Positions 25,457 to 34,265 of a DNA stretch of 64,000 nt are shown here, piece by piece; the first letter of the stretch is position 1; each line of letters opens with the position of its first letter. The notes under the pieces are model-generated. The model saw only the letters and a list, made by a program, of their open reading frames with translations. It was not told the DNA's origin and ran no database searches. Location: NCBI RefSeq assembly GCF_029936995.1, contig NZ_JAPYRE010000005.1, forward strand, positions 124,001-188,000. The letters are read 5' to 3'. A program made the translations under genes and the position numbers. This DNA is from Henriciella sp. GTDB lineage: Bacteria; Pseudomonadota; Alphaproteobacteria; Caulobacterales; Hyphomonadaceae.

Positions 25457-26074
25457 ATGAAAATTATTGGTGCCGGCCTCGGCCGGACGGGGACGATGTC
25501 GTTGAAACTGGCGCTTGAGCAGCTGGGTTTCGGACCGTGCTATCACATGGAAGCCGTCTTCAATGATCTCGAGAAACGGGTTCCGCAGTGGAACGGTGCG
25601 CTGGCGGGGAAGCCAGACTGGGAAGAGATTTTCGACGGCTTTTCCAGCAGTGTCGACTGGCCGACAGCTGGCTTCTACGAGGAGCTTTACACAGCCTATC
25701 CGGATGCGAAGTACATCCTTTCAACACGCAGCCCGGAAAGCTGGGCGGCGAGTTTTGGTGGCACAATTGCAAAACTGATTGAGGACCGGGAAAATGCGCC
25801 CCCGCACATGCAGCCTTGGCTGGAAATGGCGCACGGGGTTATCGCGCGAACAGGGTTTCCTGACGGACTGACTGACGCCGAGCTGATAGAGCGGTTCGAG
25901 GCACATAATGAGGCGGTCAAACAGACCATCCCGGCTGACCAGTTGCTTGTCTTCGAGGTCAGGCAGGGTTGGGGGCCACTCTGCGACTTCCTTGGCGTCG
26001 AGGCACCGGACGAACCCTTTCCGAGAACGAACAATCGGGCTGAGTTCTGGGATCTTGTTACGGGGCAGAATTAG
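25457..26074 (+). CDS. sulfotransferase-like protein (P-loop fold)
   Basis: About 205 residues beginning MKIIGAGLGRTGTMSLKLAL, where GLGRTGT is the 5'-phosphosulfate-binding loop of the Sulfotransfer_4 family. AKYILSTRSPESWAASF carries the Arg/Ser that contact the 3'-phosphate of PAPS, and LLVFEVRQGWGPLCDFLG is the family's C-terminal signature. Such proteins are abundant in Hyphomonadaceae and other marine alphaproteobacteria; acceptors are unknown. ATG 25457 places the P-loop at the very N-terminus as in relatives; an ATG five codons earlier (25442) is also possible. Confidence 0.85.
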   Translation: MKIIGAGLGRTGTMSLKLALEQLGFGPCYHMEAVFNDLEKRVPQWNGALAGKPDWEEIFDGFSSSVDWPTAGFYEELYTAYPDAKYILSTRSPESWAASFGGTIAKLIEDRENAPPHMQPWLEMAHGVIARTGFPDGLTDAELIERFEAHNEAVKQTIPADQLLVFEVRQGWGPLCDFLGVEAPDEPFPRTNNRAEFWDLVTGQN

Positions 26075-26313
26075 AGCGCTGGCTCATTGCAGTATTCACC
26101 GACATGGTCGACGGCATGCTAAAGGATATGCCGGAATTGACCTATGGGGTCAGTTGCAGGCTGAGGAGTAAGCGAGGCGTGATCCTCCGTAGCTTCATGA
26201 TCTCATCGAAACCCCAAATTTCCATCCACCCCTGACTCCTGCCGCGATATGAGTATGGTTGGCGCAAATCACGTGCGCGCGGCCCTTCCGCGTGCCAGAT
26301 GAAAGGGACTTCC

Positions 26314-27723
26314 ATGATTTCCAGACTGAGCCTGCTTGTTTCCGTTGCTGCGCTGGCCATTGCCCCGGCGGCGGCCGCGCAGGAGCGCACCGCGCATGAA
26401 GAGATGGCGCGCGACATCTATGAGAATGTCGTCGAGATCCGCACCGCACGCGGGCAGGAGAAGGTGCCGGAGATGGTCAGCTATCTCTCGGAACAACTTA
26501 GCAAAGCGGGCTTCAGCGATGAGGACATCCAGGTCCGTGATTATGACAATGACGGCGAGGCGACGCAGGGCCTGATGGTCTGGTACCGCGCCGATGGCGA
26601 GGCTGAGCAGAAGCCCATCGTCATCCTCGCGCACATGGACGTCGTTGATGCGCTGGCGAAGGACTGGGAACGCGCCCCCTTCGAGCTGACCGAGGAAGAC
26701 GGCTATTTCTTCGGGCGCGGTACCGCCGATAACAAGTATGGCGTGGCCAACCTCGTCTCGACATTTATCCGGCTGAAGGAAGAGGGCTGGAGCCCGAACC
26801 GTGACATTGTCCTGGCTTTCTCAGGCGACGAGGAGACCGGCATGGTGTCCACGCGCGCACAGGCGAAATACACCGCGGAGAATATCGACCCGGCTTTCGT
26901 GCTGAACAGCGATGCCGGGGGCGGCGCACTCGGCGAGGACGGCAAGGCACTTTATTACAGCGTGCAGGCCGCGGAAAAGACCTATGCAACCTTCGAGCTG
27001 ACGATCAACAATCCGGGCGGGCACTCCTCGCGGCCGCGCGATGACAATGCGATCTACGAACTGGCCGATGCGCTGAAAAAGATCGAGGCACATAAGTTTC
27101 CCGTCCGTTCGAGCGAGCTGACGCGGGCCTATTTCGAGGCGGCCAGCGCGCGCAAGGGCGGCGTGCTTGGCGCGGCCATGGCGGCGTTTGCGGAAAACCC
27201 GGACAATGAGGATGCGATTGCGGCCCTGCGCGCCAATCCCGAAACACGCGGCACGACGGGCACGACCTGCGTGGCGACCATGCTGGAGGCTGGCCATGCC
27301 GAGAATGCGCTGCCGCAATCGGCCACGGCGACGGTGAACTGCCGCATTTTTCCCGGTGTCGGCATCGATGCGACGGAAGCGACGCTGAAAGAGGTTGTCG
27401 ACAATGAGGATGTGAAGTTCGAGCTGATCTCCGACCTCGTCGAAAGCCCTGAGTCGCAGGTGCCGGATGAGGTGGTCTCTGCGCTGGAGGTGGCCCTCGC
27501 CGAGCGGGGAATGGAGCTTGATATCTTTCCGCACATGTCCTCAGGTGGCACGGACGGGATGCATTACCGCAACCGCGGCTATGACACGGTGGGGATTTCA
27601 GGTGCCTTCGCCAAATCCGGCGATACCTATGCCCACGGGCTGAACGAGCGCCTGCCGGTCGACAGCTTCTATGACGGCCTCGACCACTGGTACGTCATCC
27701 TCAAGGAACTGGCTGGCAGCTGA
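26314..27723 (+). CDS. secreted M20 family metallopeptidase
   Basis: A 469-residue zinc peptidase with a cleavable signal peptide (MISRLSLLVSVAALAIAPAAAAQ). Metal-binding motifs are VILAHMDVVDA, GRGTADNKYGVA, AFSGDEETG (catalytic Glu and the next metal Glu) and a late HGLNERLP His. A dimerisation domain (NNPGGHSSRP) sits between. It is therefore a periplasmic di-/tripeptidase or carboxypeptidase. AAAGGG seven bases before ATG 26314 decides the start. Its 3' end overlaps the convergent small lipoprotein gene by 23 bases. Confidence 0.92.
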   Translation: MISRLSLLVSVAALAIAPAAAAQERTAHEEMARDIYENVVEIRTARGQEKVPEMVSYLSEQLSKAGFSDEDIQVRDYDNDGEATQGLMVWYRADGEAEQKPIVILAHMDVVDALAKDWERAPFELTEEDGYFFGRGTADNKYGVANLVSTFIRLKEEGWSPNRDIVLAFSGDEETGMVSTRAQAKYTAENIDPAFVLNSDAGGGALGEDGKALYYSVQAAEKTYATFELTINNPGGHSSRPRDDNAIYELADALKKIEAHKFPVRSSELTRAYFEAASARKGGVLGAAMAAFAENPDNEDAIAALRANPETRGTTGTTCVATMLEAGHAENALPQSATATVNCRIFPGVGIDATEATLKEVVDNEDVKFELISDLVESPESQVPDEVVSALEVALAERGMELDIFPHMSSGGTDGMHYRNRGYDTVGISGAFAKSGDTYAHGLNERLPVDSFYDGLDHWYVILKELAGS

Positions 27724-28069
27724 TGCCGTCGAGGCGGTAGCTTTCCCCTGTTTCCTGGCGGACCAGGAAACAGGCACTGCCATTGGTGACGATATCGAAG
27801 TGTGTAGGCACGGCCGGGCTCCGCGTCTCGTTTGGCCCGAGCGGCGGCGGCAGGACGCTGAGGCTTGTCGATGCCGTCAGGTCTTCCGGGCCGAGCCGGA
27901 TGCGGGCGCGCCCGAGAGCGTCAGAGAGCACTTCCTTTACACTGGCCAGCGTTGCCTCATCGGGACTGGTCAGCGTCGCAGGCACGCGTTCGCCGCCTGT
28001 CTGGCAGGCGGCGGTTCCAAGCCCGAGCGTGGCGGCGAAGAATGCTGTAAAGGTGGCCTGAAGGTTCAT
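27701..28069 (-). CDS. small predicted lipoprotein coupled to S41 protease
   Basis: A 122-residue product with MNLQATFTAFFAATLGLGTAAC, a lipoprotein-like signal (GTAAC). The mature part ends in a two-cysteine region (GSACFLV, GISCQPVP). Its ATG overlaps the S41 protease stop codon (ATGA), so it is translated after the protease and could be its partner or inhibitor; that is inference. No homologue is known to me. Confidence 0.6.
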   Translation of the reverse strand: MNLQATFTAFFAATLGLGTAACQTGGERVPATLTSPDEATLASVKEVLSDALGRARIRLGPEDLTASTSLSVLPPPLGPNETRSPAVPTHFDIVTNGSACFLVRQETGESYRLDGISCQPVP

Positions 28070-29742
28070 CGTGTCCGCTCATTGTATTCGCCGGGCATGG
28101 TCATGTCGCGATTGGTTTCGAAGACTGGCGCGGCAGGCTTGTCCAGCGCGACGCCGTCGTCAATCTGGCGGCTGTCTGCACTTGCGGTTGTCTTCTCCCC
28201 GCTTGAGCTGGCGGGTGGGGCCGGGCAGGTGCCGTCATCGCGGTATTGAAGGGCAGCGGCCAGAAGAGGTTCGCCCGCCTGTCCAAGCTGTTCGGTGAGT
28301 TCGTCACTGACGCGGCAGCCTGGTGTCTGCACGCCGAAATCGAATGTGGCATTCTGGGGCACAAAGCCGTCGGCATAATCGCCGAAGCCCTTGTCGTTCA
28401 CGCCCTGGAACTGGATCGAGTAATAGGTGCGCCCGCAATTGCCGGTGGGGTAGAAACCGAAGGGCTTGCCGCAGGTCGTGTCGCCGATCAGGACGACTTC
28501 GATGTCAACGCCACGCAGGGCGTTGATGACGGACTCGCTGGCGCTGCATGTACGTCCTGTCGACAGGACGTAAACGCGATCAAGATCGAGGCTTGGCAGA
28601 GCCGTCCCGTTGGCAACGGAAAAGCCCTGACCCGTCGTGTAGAACGGGATGGGGTCATTCCGGTTGCCGGTGACCGGATTGATGTTTCCGGCAGCGGCGT
28701 TGAAGCGCAGCTGTTCGAAAGCCCGACCGCTGGTCGCGGCATCCCCGGCAATCATGTAGGAGAGCTGACTGGCCACTGCGAGCAGGCCGCCGCCATTATA
28801 GCGCAGGTCGAGGACGAGATCGGTCACGTTCTCGCTGGCCATCGTCTGCATGGCATCGCGGATCTGCTCTTCCGAAGAGAACGGGCTGAATGTCGTGAAA
28901 TGGATATAGCCGACCTTGCCACCCGGCGTGTCGAGCACGGTGGTCGACTGAACCGGCTGGCGCGTAATGTTACCGGCTGTGAGGCTGATCGTGCGGGTGT
29001 CGGAAGCCCCCGGGTCCTGCACTGTGAAGGTGTGTGTTTCCCCTGCCGTATCTGGAAAGAGCCCGGCATTGATTGTGTCGATCTCAGCCTGCGTATTGGC
29101 GTTGACGACATCGACCCCGTCCACGGTCAGGATCTCGCTGCCGCGGATGAGATTCTGCACACCATTCACTTCTTCCGCGGCAGGTGAGTCCGGTTCGGAG
29201 TAGATCACGCGAACTTCGCGCGGTGGTGTGTTGGCAATCAGGACAAAATTCGCGCCATAGCCGGGTTCGGGCTCGGAGTTACGTGCGCGTAGATACTCTT
29301 CCGTCGGCTGGCTGAAATGGAAATCATCCTTCGGGGCGCCGGAGGCGGTGGTCTCGCTGGTTTTCAGCCGGTCGAAATAGGTGACACGGTTGTTGTAATC
29401 GTACGGATCGAGGTCAGGCACCTCATCGGGCCAGAGATAGGTCTCATTGGTCCAGGAGCGCAGCCAGAACAGCTCTTCCACCAGGCTGCCCTGTTCATCC
29501 GGAAACGGGTCACCCTCGATATTCGTCCCCGACCGCGGGGTCTCGCACTGGTGCCTGAAGGTGCTGGCCTCCTCGAACACGCCAGGGGTGTAATCGGGCC
29601 CTGATGGTCCGGCCGGAGGAGGTGGTGGTGGAGGTGGTGGGCTTGCCCCGCCTCCGCCGCCTCCCCCGCCGCCACAGGCGGACAGTGTTGCAAATGCTGC
29701 CGCAGCCAGCAGCGAGACGGAGGGCGCGGTCGTCTTCAGCAT
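28066..29742 (-). CDS. S41 family peptidase, lipoprotein with Gly/Pro-rich linker
   Basis: A 558-residue C-terminal-processing-type protease. The signal ends in lipobox LSAC (Cys23), followed by nine glycines and nine prolines as a flexible tether. Next come an N-terminal helical domain and a PDZ-like domain (about 190-290, with GSEILTVDGVDV). The S41 core includes KVGYIHFTTFSPFSSEEQI, LVLDLRYNGGG and the catalytic region STGRTCSASESVI (Ser near 440). RYNGGG and TCSASE match tricorn/CtpA-type proteases. AGGGAGA before ATG 29740-29742 sets the start. It is probably envelope-anchored and processes exported proteins. Confidence 0.9.
   Translation of the reverse strand: MLKTTAPSVSLLAAAAFATLSACGGGGGGGGGASPPPPPPPPPAGPSGPDYTPGVFEEASTFRHQCETPRSGTNIEGDPFPDEQGSLVEELFWLRSWTNETYLWPDEVPDLDPYDYNNRVTYFDRLKTSETTASGAPKDDFHFSQPTEEYLRARNSEPEPGYGANFVLIANTPPREVRVIYSEPDSPAAEEVNGVQNLIRGSEILTVDGVDVVNANTQAEIDTINAGLFPDTAGETHTFTVQDPGASDTRTISLTAGNITRQPVQSTTVLDTPGGKVGYIHFTTFSPFSSEEQIRDAMQTMASENVTDLVLDLRYNGGGLLAVASQLSYMIAGDAATSGRAFEQLRFNAAAGNINPVTGNRNDPIPFYTTGQGFSVANGTALPSLDLDRVYVLSTGRTCSASESVINALRGVDIEVVLIGDTTCGKPFGFYPTGNCGRTYYSIQFQGVNDKGFGDYADGFVPQNATFDFGVQTPGCRVSDELTEQLGQAGEPLLAAALQYRDDGTCPAPPASSSGEKTTASADSRQIDDGVALDKPAAPVFETNRDMTMPGEYNERTR
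29611..29673. repeat. GGN/CCN trinucleotide tracts encoding the S41 protease linker
   Basis: A run of GGN triplets (29611-29640) is followed within a few bases by a run of CCN triplets (29645-29673). They encode the Pro and Gly tracts of the protease linker on the minus strand. The two tracts are largely complementary, so the DNA or RNA can fold into a long GC hairpin and may be prone to slippage. Confidence 0.6.
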
Positions 29743-29905
29743 GAGGTCTCCCTGACAATTCAACCCTGACGGTAGCGTTGCACGGAAGGGGCGCAAGGCC
29801 TGTTCATCAGGGGATACGTTCTGATTTGTCATTCCGGTCCGGTACGGTCTAGATCGTGTGAGACAGCAATACGAACAGCCGGGCAAACGGCACAGGGCAA
29901 GTGGC

Positions 29906-30688
29906 ATGAGCGACCGAAGCGGTCTGAACAGGCAGATTTTCTGGCTCTATGAGGGCACGGGCACGGCGTCCTTCTGGTTTCGCTGGGCGCTGCTGATCTT
30001 CGACTTCGCGACGATTGCGTATTTTCTCTGGGCCCCTTTTGCCGAGAGCGGGCGCACGCACTTCCTGATCGACTATGTGATCGGTGCGATCATCGCACTC
30101 GACCTGGCGGCACGGTTCTACATCGAGAAGCACAGGCTTCGCTTCTTCACGCGCTGGATCAACTGGGCCGACATGGTGGTCGTGGTGACGATGTTTGCGC
30201 CGCTGCTGGTGTCGAACTTTGCGTTCCTGCGCATTCTGCGTGCGGTGCGGGCCGTGCGGGCCTTCACCTTTATCCGGCGGGTAAAGGTGCTGACGCCGTT
30301 CTTCCAGCGCCATGAACGGATCATCGACAAGGTGACGAATCTTGTCGTTTTCGTCTTCGTGATGGCCGCGATCGTCTATGCCACGCAGGTTGGGCGGAAC
30401 GCGGATATCAGCACCTATCTGGACTCACTCTATTACACGGTGTCGAGCCTGACGACGACGGGCTATGGCGACATTATCATGGAGAACCAGTTCGGGCGCC
30501 TTCTCTCGGTGCTCATCATGGTGCTCGGCCTGTCGCTTTTCCTGCAGCTCTTGCGTGCCATCATGGAGCCGGACTATAAGGTGGACTGCGAATGCGAGAC
30601 CTGCGGGCTGAGCCGCCATGACCGTGATGCGATCCATTGCAAGCACTGCGGCGAGCCAATCAAGATCGAGACAGAAGGAATTCAATGA
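29906..30688 (+). CDS. voltage-gated potassium channel with C-terminal zinc-ribbon-like tail
   Basis: A 260-residue channel subunit with six membrane segments. S4 is FLRILRAVRAVRAFTFIRRV (about 108-127), with arginines every third residue. The pore filter is TTTGYGD (about 183-189), specific for K+. After S6 comes a short cytosolic tail with CECETCGLSRHDRDAIHCKHC (Cys228, 230, 233, 245, 248), which resembles a zinc ribbon and is unusual for this family. ATG 29906 gives the shortest sensible N-terminus. The stop overlaps the start of the ligase gene (ATGA), so it is translationally coupled to it. It is inner-membrane, probably a tetramer. Confidence 0.88.
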   Translation: MSDRSGLNRQIFWLYEGTGTASFWFRWALLIFDFATIAYFLWAPFAESGRTHFLIDYVIGAIIALDLAARFYIEKHRLRFFTRWINWADMVVVVTMFAPLLVSNFAFLRILRAVRAVRAFTFIRRVKVLTPFFQRHERIIDKVTNLVVFVFVMAAIVYATQVGRNADISTYLDSLYYTVSSLTTTGYGDIIMENQFGRLLSVLIMVLGLSLFLQLLRAIMEPDYKVDCECETCGLSRHDRDAIHCKHCGEPIKIETEGIQ

Positions 30689-32550
30689 CGTCTGACATCC
30701 CGTTCCGCGAGATTCCCTACCTGCCGCAGAAGCTGGAGGTCGAACACCGCGAGGATGGCTGCATCCTGCTCAGGAATGGCCAGCCGAAACGTCCGCACCC
30801 GCCGCACATGCTGGCCCCCCTCGTCTATTGGGCGGCGACCGATCCGGACCGTGTGTGGCTGGCCCAGCGCGACCCGGACGACCCGTCGAAGCCGGGCTGG
30901 AAAAATATGACCTATGCTGAGGGGCTTGCCCGTATCCGTGAGCTGGCCCAGGGCTTTGTCGATGCCGGGGCAGGGCCGGATAGCCCGGTCATGATCCTCT
31001 CGCGAAATGCCATAGAGAATGCGCTCGTCATGTATGCTGCGATGTGGGCCGGCAGCCCGGTTGTGCCGGTCACCCCGGCCTATGCGACACTGAGCCAGGA
31101 TTTCGCGCGGCTCAACCATATCGACAATCTCACCAGCCCGGCGATCATCTATGTCGAGGACGGTGATGAGTATCAGCGCGGCCTGGACGGCATGGAGGTC
31201 GGCGACCGGCTGGTGCTTTACCGCAAGAACAGGCCTTCCGGTGTGACCAGCCAGTCTCTGGAAGAGTTTGCCAAGGTCCCGACCAGCTTTGTCGATCTTG
31301 CCTATGACCGCTTGAGCGAGGAGACGGTCGCGAAATACATGCTGACCTCGGGGTCCACAGGTGAGCCGAAAGCGGTGATCAACACGCATGGCAACATCGC
31401 CTCCATGGTGAAGATGATCCGCTCAGTCTGGGATGTTGAGCGGCTCGAGGCGCTTTCGGATGGCCCGCAGGTCATGGTCTCGTTCCTGCCCTGGAGCCAT
31501 ACTTATGGCGCACATTCCATCCTGCATTCGATGACGGACTGGGGCGGCACTCTCTACATTGACTGGGGCGCGCCGACGCCGGCCCGCCTGCCGGAGATGC
31601 TGCGCAATCTGCGCGAAATCGCGCCGACCCAGCACACCACTGTGCCAGCGGCCTGGGCGGTGATCGCGACCGAGCTGGAACAGGACCGTGAACTGGCGAA
31701 GACCTTCTTTTCGCGTATCATGGTGATGGCCTATGGCGGGGCGTCGATGGGGCAGGACATCTATGAGCGGATCCAGAAGGTGGCTGTCGATGTCACCGGG
31801 GAACGGATCAGCCTCAGCGCGGGGTATGGGGCGACTGAAACCTCCCCCACCATCTCCAATGTTCACTGGCCGAGCGACACGATGGGGCTGATCGGGCTTC
31901 CCCTGCCGGGATGCGAATTCAAGCTCGCGCCGGTCGGCGAGAAGATGGAGTGCCGGGTGCGCGGGGAAGGCATCACGCAGGGCTATTTCCGAAATCCGGA
32001 GAAGACCGCAGAAGCGTTTGACGATGAAGGCTTCTACAAGCTCGGCGATGCGGTGAAGTTCGCCGATCCGGACAATCCGGAAAAGGGCCTCGCCTTCAAT
32101 GGCCGGATTGCCGAGGAGTTCAAGCTTGCCAACGGGACATGGGTTTCGGCGGGCACCGTCCGGGTGAAGGCCGTCGAAGCTGTGGGCGGACCACTCTCCG
32201 ACGTGGTCGTCTGTGGGCTGAACGAAAACGAGATCGCGCTGCTCGGATTTCTCAATGAGAGCTGGTGCCGCCGCAAGACCGGGCGCAATGTCGGCCTCGA
32301 CGAGCTGGCGCATGACGAGACCGTGCGTGGAGCCGTGAAGGAAGGGCTGCAGGAACATAACCGGCGCCACCCCAATGCCGCCGCACGGGTGTCGCGCATC
32401 CTGCTGCAGCCCGACATGCCGAAGGCCGATGCCGGTGAGATCACCGAGAAAGGCTATATAAATCAGGGCCGGGTGCAGAGCCTTCGGGCAGGCGAGGTCG
32501 AGCGCCTCTATGCGAGCCCGCGCGACGAAGAGATTATCGAGATCAATTAA
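30685..32550 (+). CDS. feruloyl-CoA synthase-like acyl-CoA ligase
   Basis: A 621-residue ANL-superfamily ligase that adenylates a carboxylate and transfers it to CoA. The A3 motif YMLTSGSTGEPKAVINTH and A5 motif AGYGATETSPTISN are intact. NGRIAEEFKLANGTWVS and KADAGEITEKGYINQ near the C-terminus are the variants typical of feruloyl/hydroxycinnamoyl-CoA synthases, as the usual GRxxDxIK is altered. GAAGGA before ATG 30685 sets the start, within the preceding channel gene's last codons. The Ech hydratase and vanillin dehydrogenase that usually accompany Fcs are absent. A ThDP enzyme follows 40 bases later. Confidence 0.82.
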   Translation: MTSDIPFREIPYLPQKLEVEHREDGCILLRNGQPKRPHPPHMLAPLVYWAATDPDRVWLAQRDPDDPSKPGWKNMTYAEGLARIRELAQGFVDAGAGPDSPVMILSRNAIENALVMYAAMWAGSPVVPVTPAYATLSQDFARLNHIDNLTSPAIIYVEDGDEYQRGLDGMEVGDRLVLYRKNRPSGVTSQSLEEFAKVPTSFVDLAYDRLSEETVAKYMLTSGSTGEPKAVINTHGNIASMVKMIRSVWDVERLEALSDGPQVMVSFLPWSHTYGAHSILHSMTDWGGTLYIDWGAPTPARLPEMLRNLREIAPTQHTTVPAAWAVIATELEQDRELAKTFFSRIMVMAYGGASMGQDIYERIQKVAVDVTGERISLSAGYGATETSPTISNVHWPSDTMGLIGLPLPGCEFKLAPVGEKMECRVRGEGITQGYFRNPEKTAEAFDDEGFYKLGDAVKFADPDNPEKGLAFNGRIAEEFKLANGTWVSAGTVRVKAVEAVGGPLSDVVVCGLNENEIALLGFLNESWCRRKTGRNVGLDELAHDETVRGAVKEGLQEHNRRHPNAAARVSRILLQPDMPKADAGEITEKGYINQGRVQSLRAGEVERLYASPRDEEIIEIN

Positions 32551-32590
32551 GGACGGTGGAGACAAGCCGTCCGTACAGGGAGTTTCAGAC

Positions 32591-34159
32591 ATGGCCGATA
32601 GCGACACGACAAACCTTACAGGCGCAGATGCGCTGGTCTCGACACTGGCGGACAATGGTGTGGATGCCTGTTTCGCCAATCCGGGCACATCGGAGATGCA
32701 CCTTGTCACCGCGCTCGACCGGGAGACGCGGATCAAGTCCGTGCTTTGCCTGTTCGAGGGCGTGGCGACCGGGGCGGCCGATGGCTATGCCCGGATCAAG
32801 GGCGAGCCGGCGATGACGCTGCTGCACCTCGGGGCGGGTTATCTCAATGGCGGGGCGAACATCCATAACGCCAAGCGCGCCAAGACGCCGATGATCAACG
32901 TCATCGGCGATCATGCCGTCGATCATCGCAAGTATGATGCCCCGCTGAATTCCGACATCATGGGCATGGCGGGGCCGAATTCGGTCTGGATCAAGTCCGC
33001 TGACAGCGTGAAAGTGACCGGCAAGCTGGCGGCGGAAGCCTGGAGTGCGAGTTTCGGGCCGGAGCCGGGGCCGGTTTCGCTGATCCTGCCTGCGGATTCG
33101 GCCTGGACCGAGGGTGGGGAGAAGGGCGGCGATGCGAAGCGCCCGCCGCTGCGCCAGACACCCGCGAGTGTCATCGACGCCGCGGTCGAGGCGATCGGCA
33201 AGGCGAAAAGCCCGGTCATCCTCATCAACGGGACAGCGCTTGGCGAGGAGGGCCTTCAGGCTGCTGCACGCCTGAAAAAAGCGGGTGTGCGGATCATCAC
33301 CGACACCTTCTATGCCAGGATGCGCCGCGGCGCGGGCCTCTTCAGCCCGGACCGGATGCAGTATTTCGCCGAAGGCGCGATGGAGGATCTTGAAGGCAGC
33401 GATCTGATGCTGACGGCGGGCACGCATCTTCCAGCGGCTTTCTTCGCCTATCCGGGCAAGCCGAGCCTGCTCGTGCCGGAAGGCTGCGAGACGCTGGACC
33501 TTGGCGGAGCCGATACAGACAGCGCGGCCTCCCTGAAGGCGCTCGCCGATGCAATGGGCGCGAATGAGGCGGCCGATCCGACGCCGCTGAAAATCCCGGA
33601 GATGCGGACCGGCGATCTCGATGCGCGGGCCGTTGGCGCGAGCGTGGCCCGCCACATGCCTGAGAATGCCATCGTCTCCGATGACGGGGTGTCGAATTCC
33701 ATGCCGGTCTTCCTGTCGAACATCGGGGCCGAGCCGCATGACTGGATGGGGCTGACAGGCGGCGCCATCGGGCAGGGCCTGCCGCTGGCGCTTGGCGCAG
33801 CCGTGGCCGCACCGGACCGTAAAGTCATCGCGCTGACCGGCGACGGGGCCGGCATGTACACCAATCAGGCATTGTGGAGCATGGTGCGCGAGGGCGTCGA
33901 TGTGACGACCATCGTCTTCGTCAATCACACCTACCGCATCCTGAACATCGAACTGGCGCGTACTGGCGCGGGCAATCCCGGCCCGGCGGCGAAGGACATG
34001 CTGGAAATCGGCGGGCCGGACATCGACTGGGTGAGCCTCGCGGAGTCCCTCGGTATGCCCGCCACAGCGGTCACGACGGGCGAGGATTTCGATGCGGCCT
34101 TTGAAGAGGCGATGAAGAATACCGGCCCGCGCCTGATCGCCGCGATTGTGCCGGGGTGA
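32591..34159 (+). CDS. ThDP-dependent decarboxylase/acetolactate-synthase-like enzyme
   Basis: A 522-residue thiamine-diphosphate enzyme of the acetohydroxyacid synthase/benzoylformate decarboxylase superfamily. The N-terminal Pyr domain has NPGTSEMHLV and LFEGVATGAADGYARI with the catalytic Glu (about 56). The C-terminal PP domain has ALTGDGAGMYTNQALW, the GDG metal/diphosphate motif, followed by FVNHTYRILNIE. It is shorter than IlvB and has no ilvN neighbour, so it is not the branched-chain synthase. AGGGAG before ATG 32591 sets the start. It follows the feruloyl-CoA synthase-like gene and is probably in one transcript with it; the substrate is unknown. Confidence 0.8.
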   Translation: MADSDTTNLTGADALVSTLADNGVDACFANPGTSEMHLVTALDRETRIKSVLCLFEGVATGAADGYARIKGEPAMTLLHLGAGYLNGGANIHNAKRAKTPMINVIGDHAVDHRKYDAPLNSDIMGMAGPNSVWIKSADSVKVTGKLAAEAWSASFGPEPGPVSLILPADSAWTEGGEKGGDAKRPPLRQTPASVIDAAVEAIGKAKSPVILINGTALGEEGLQAAARLKKAGVRIITDTFYARMRRGAGLFSPDRMQYFAEGAMEDLEGSDLMLTAGTHLPAAFFAYPGKPSLLVPEGCETLDLGGADTDSAASLKALADAMGANEAADPTPLKIPEMRTGDLDARAVGASVARHMPENAIVSDDGVSNSMPVFLSNIGAEPHDWMGLTGGAIGQGLPLALGAAVAAPDRKVIALTGDGAGMYTNQALWSMVREGVDVTTIVFVNHTYRILNIELARTGAGNPGPAAKDMLEIGGPDIDWVSLAESLGMPATAVTTGEDFDAAFEEAMKNTGPRLIAAIVPG

Positions 34160-34214
34160 TCGGCCGCGACCATCGGAATGGATGCGAGGGCGCCTCTTGA
34201 GAGCTCATAAAAAA

Positions 34215-34236
34215 GGGCCGCGACGGATCGCGGCCC
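34215..34236 (-). terminator. intrinsic terminator of the glycine-zipper gene
   Basis: GGGCCGCGA (34215-34223) pairs with TCGCGGCCC (34228-34236) around CGGA. On the minus strand it is followed by TTTTTT, making it a strong terminator for the minus-strand gene ending at 34266. It can also stop plus-strand readthrough from the ThDP enzyme gene, which ended 55 bases earlier. Confidence 0.85.
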
Positions 34237-34265
34237 TCGTTCAGGGGTGATTTTTCGATCTTGAC

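Noticed and set aside
26075-26313. 41-codon frame (26104-26229) between the sulfotransferase and M20 peptidase genes
   Set aside because: It has no ribosome-binding site and no membrane or other recognisable pattern.
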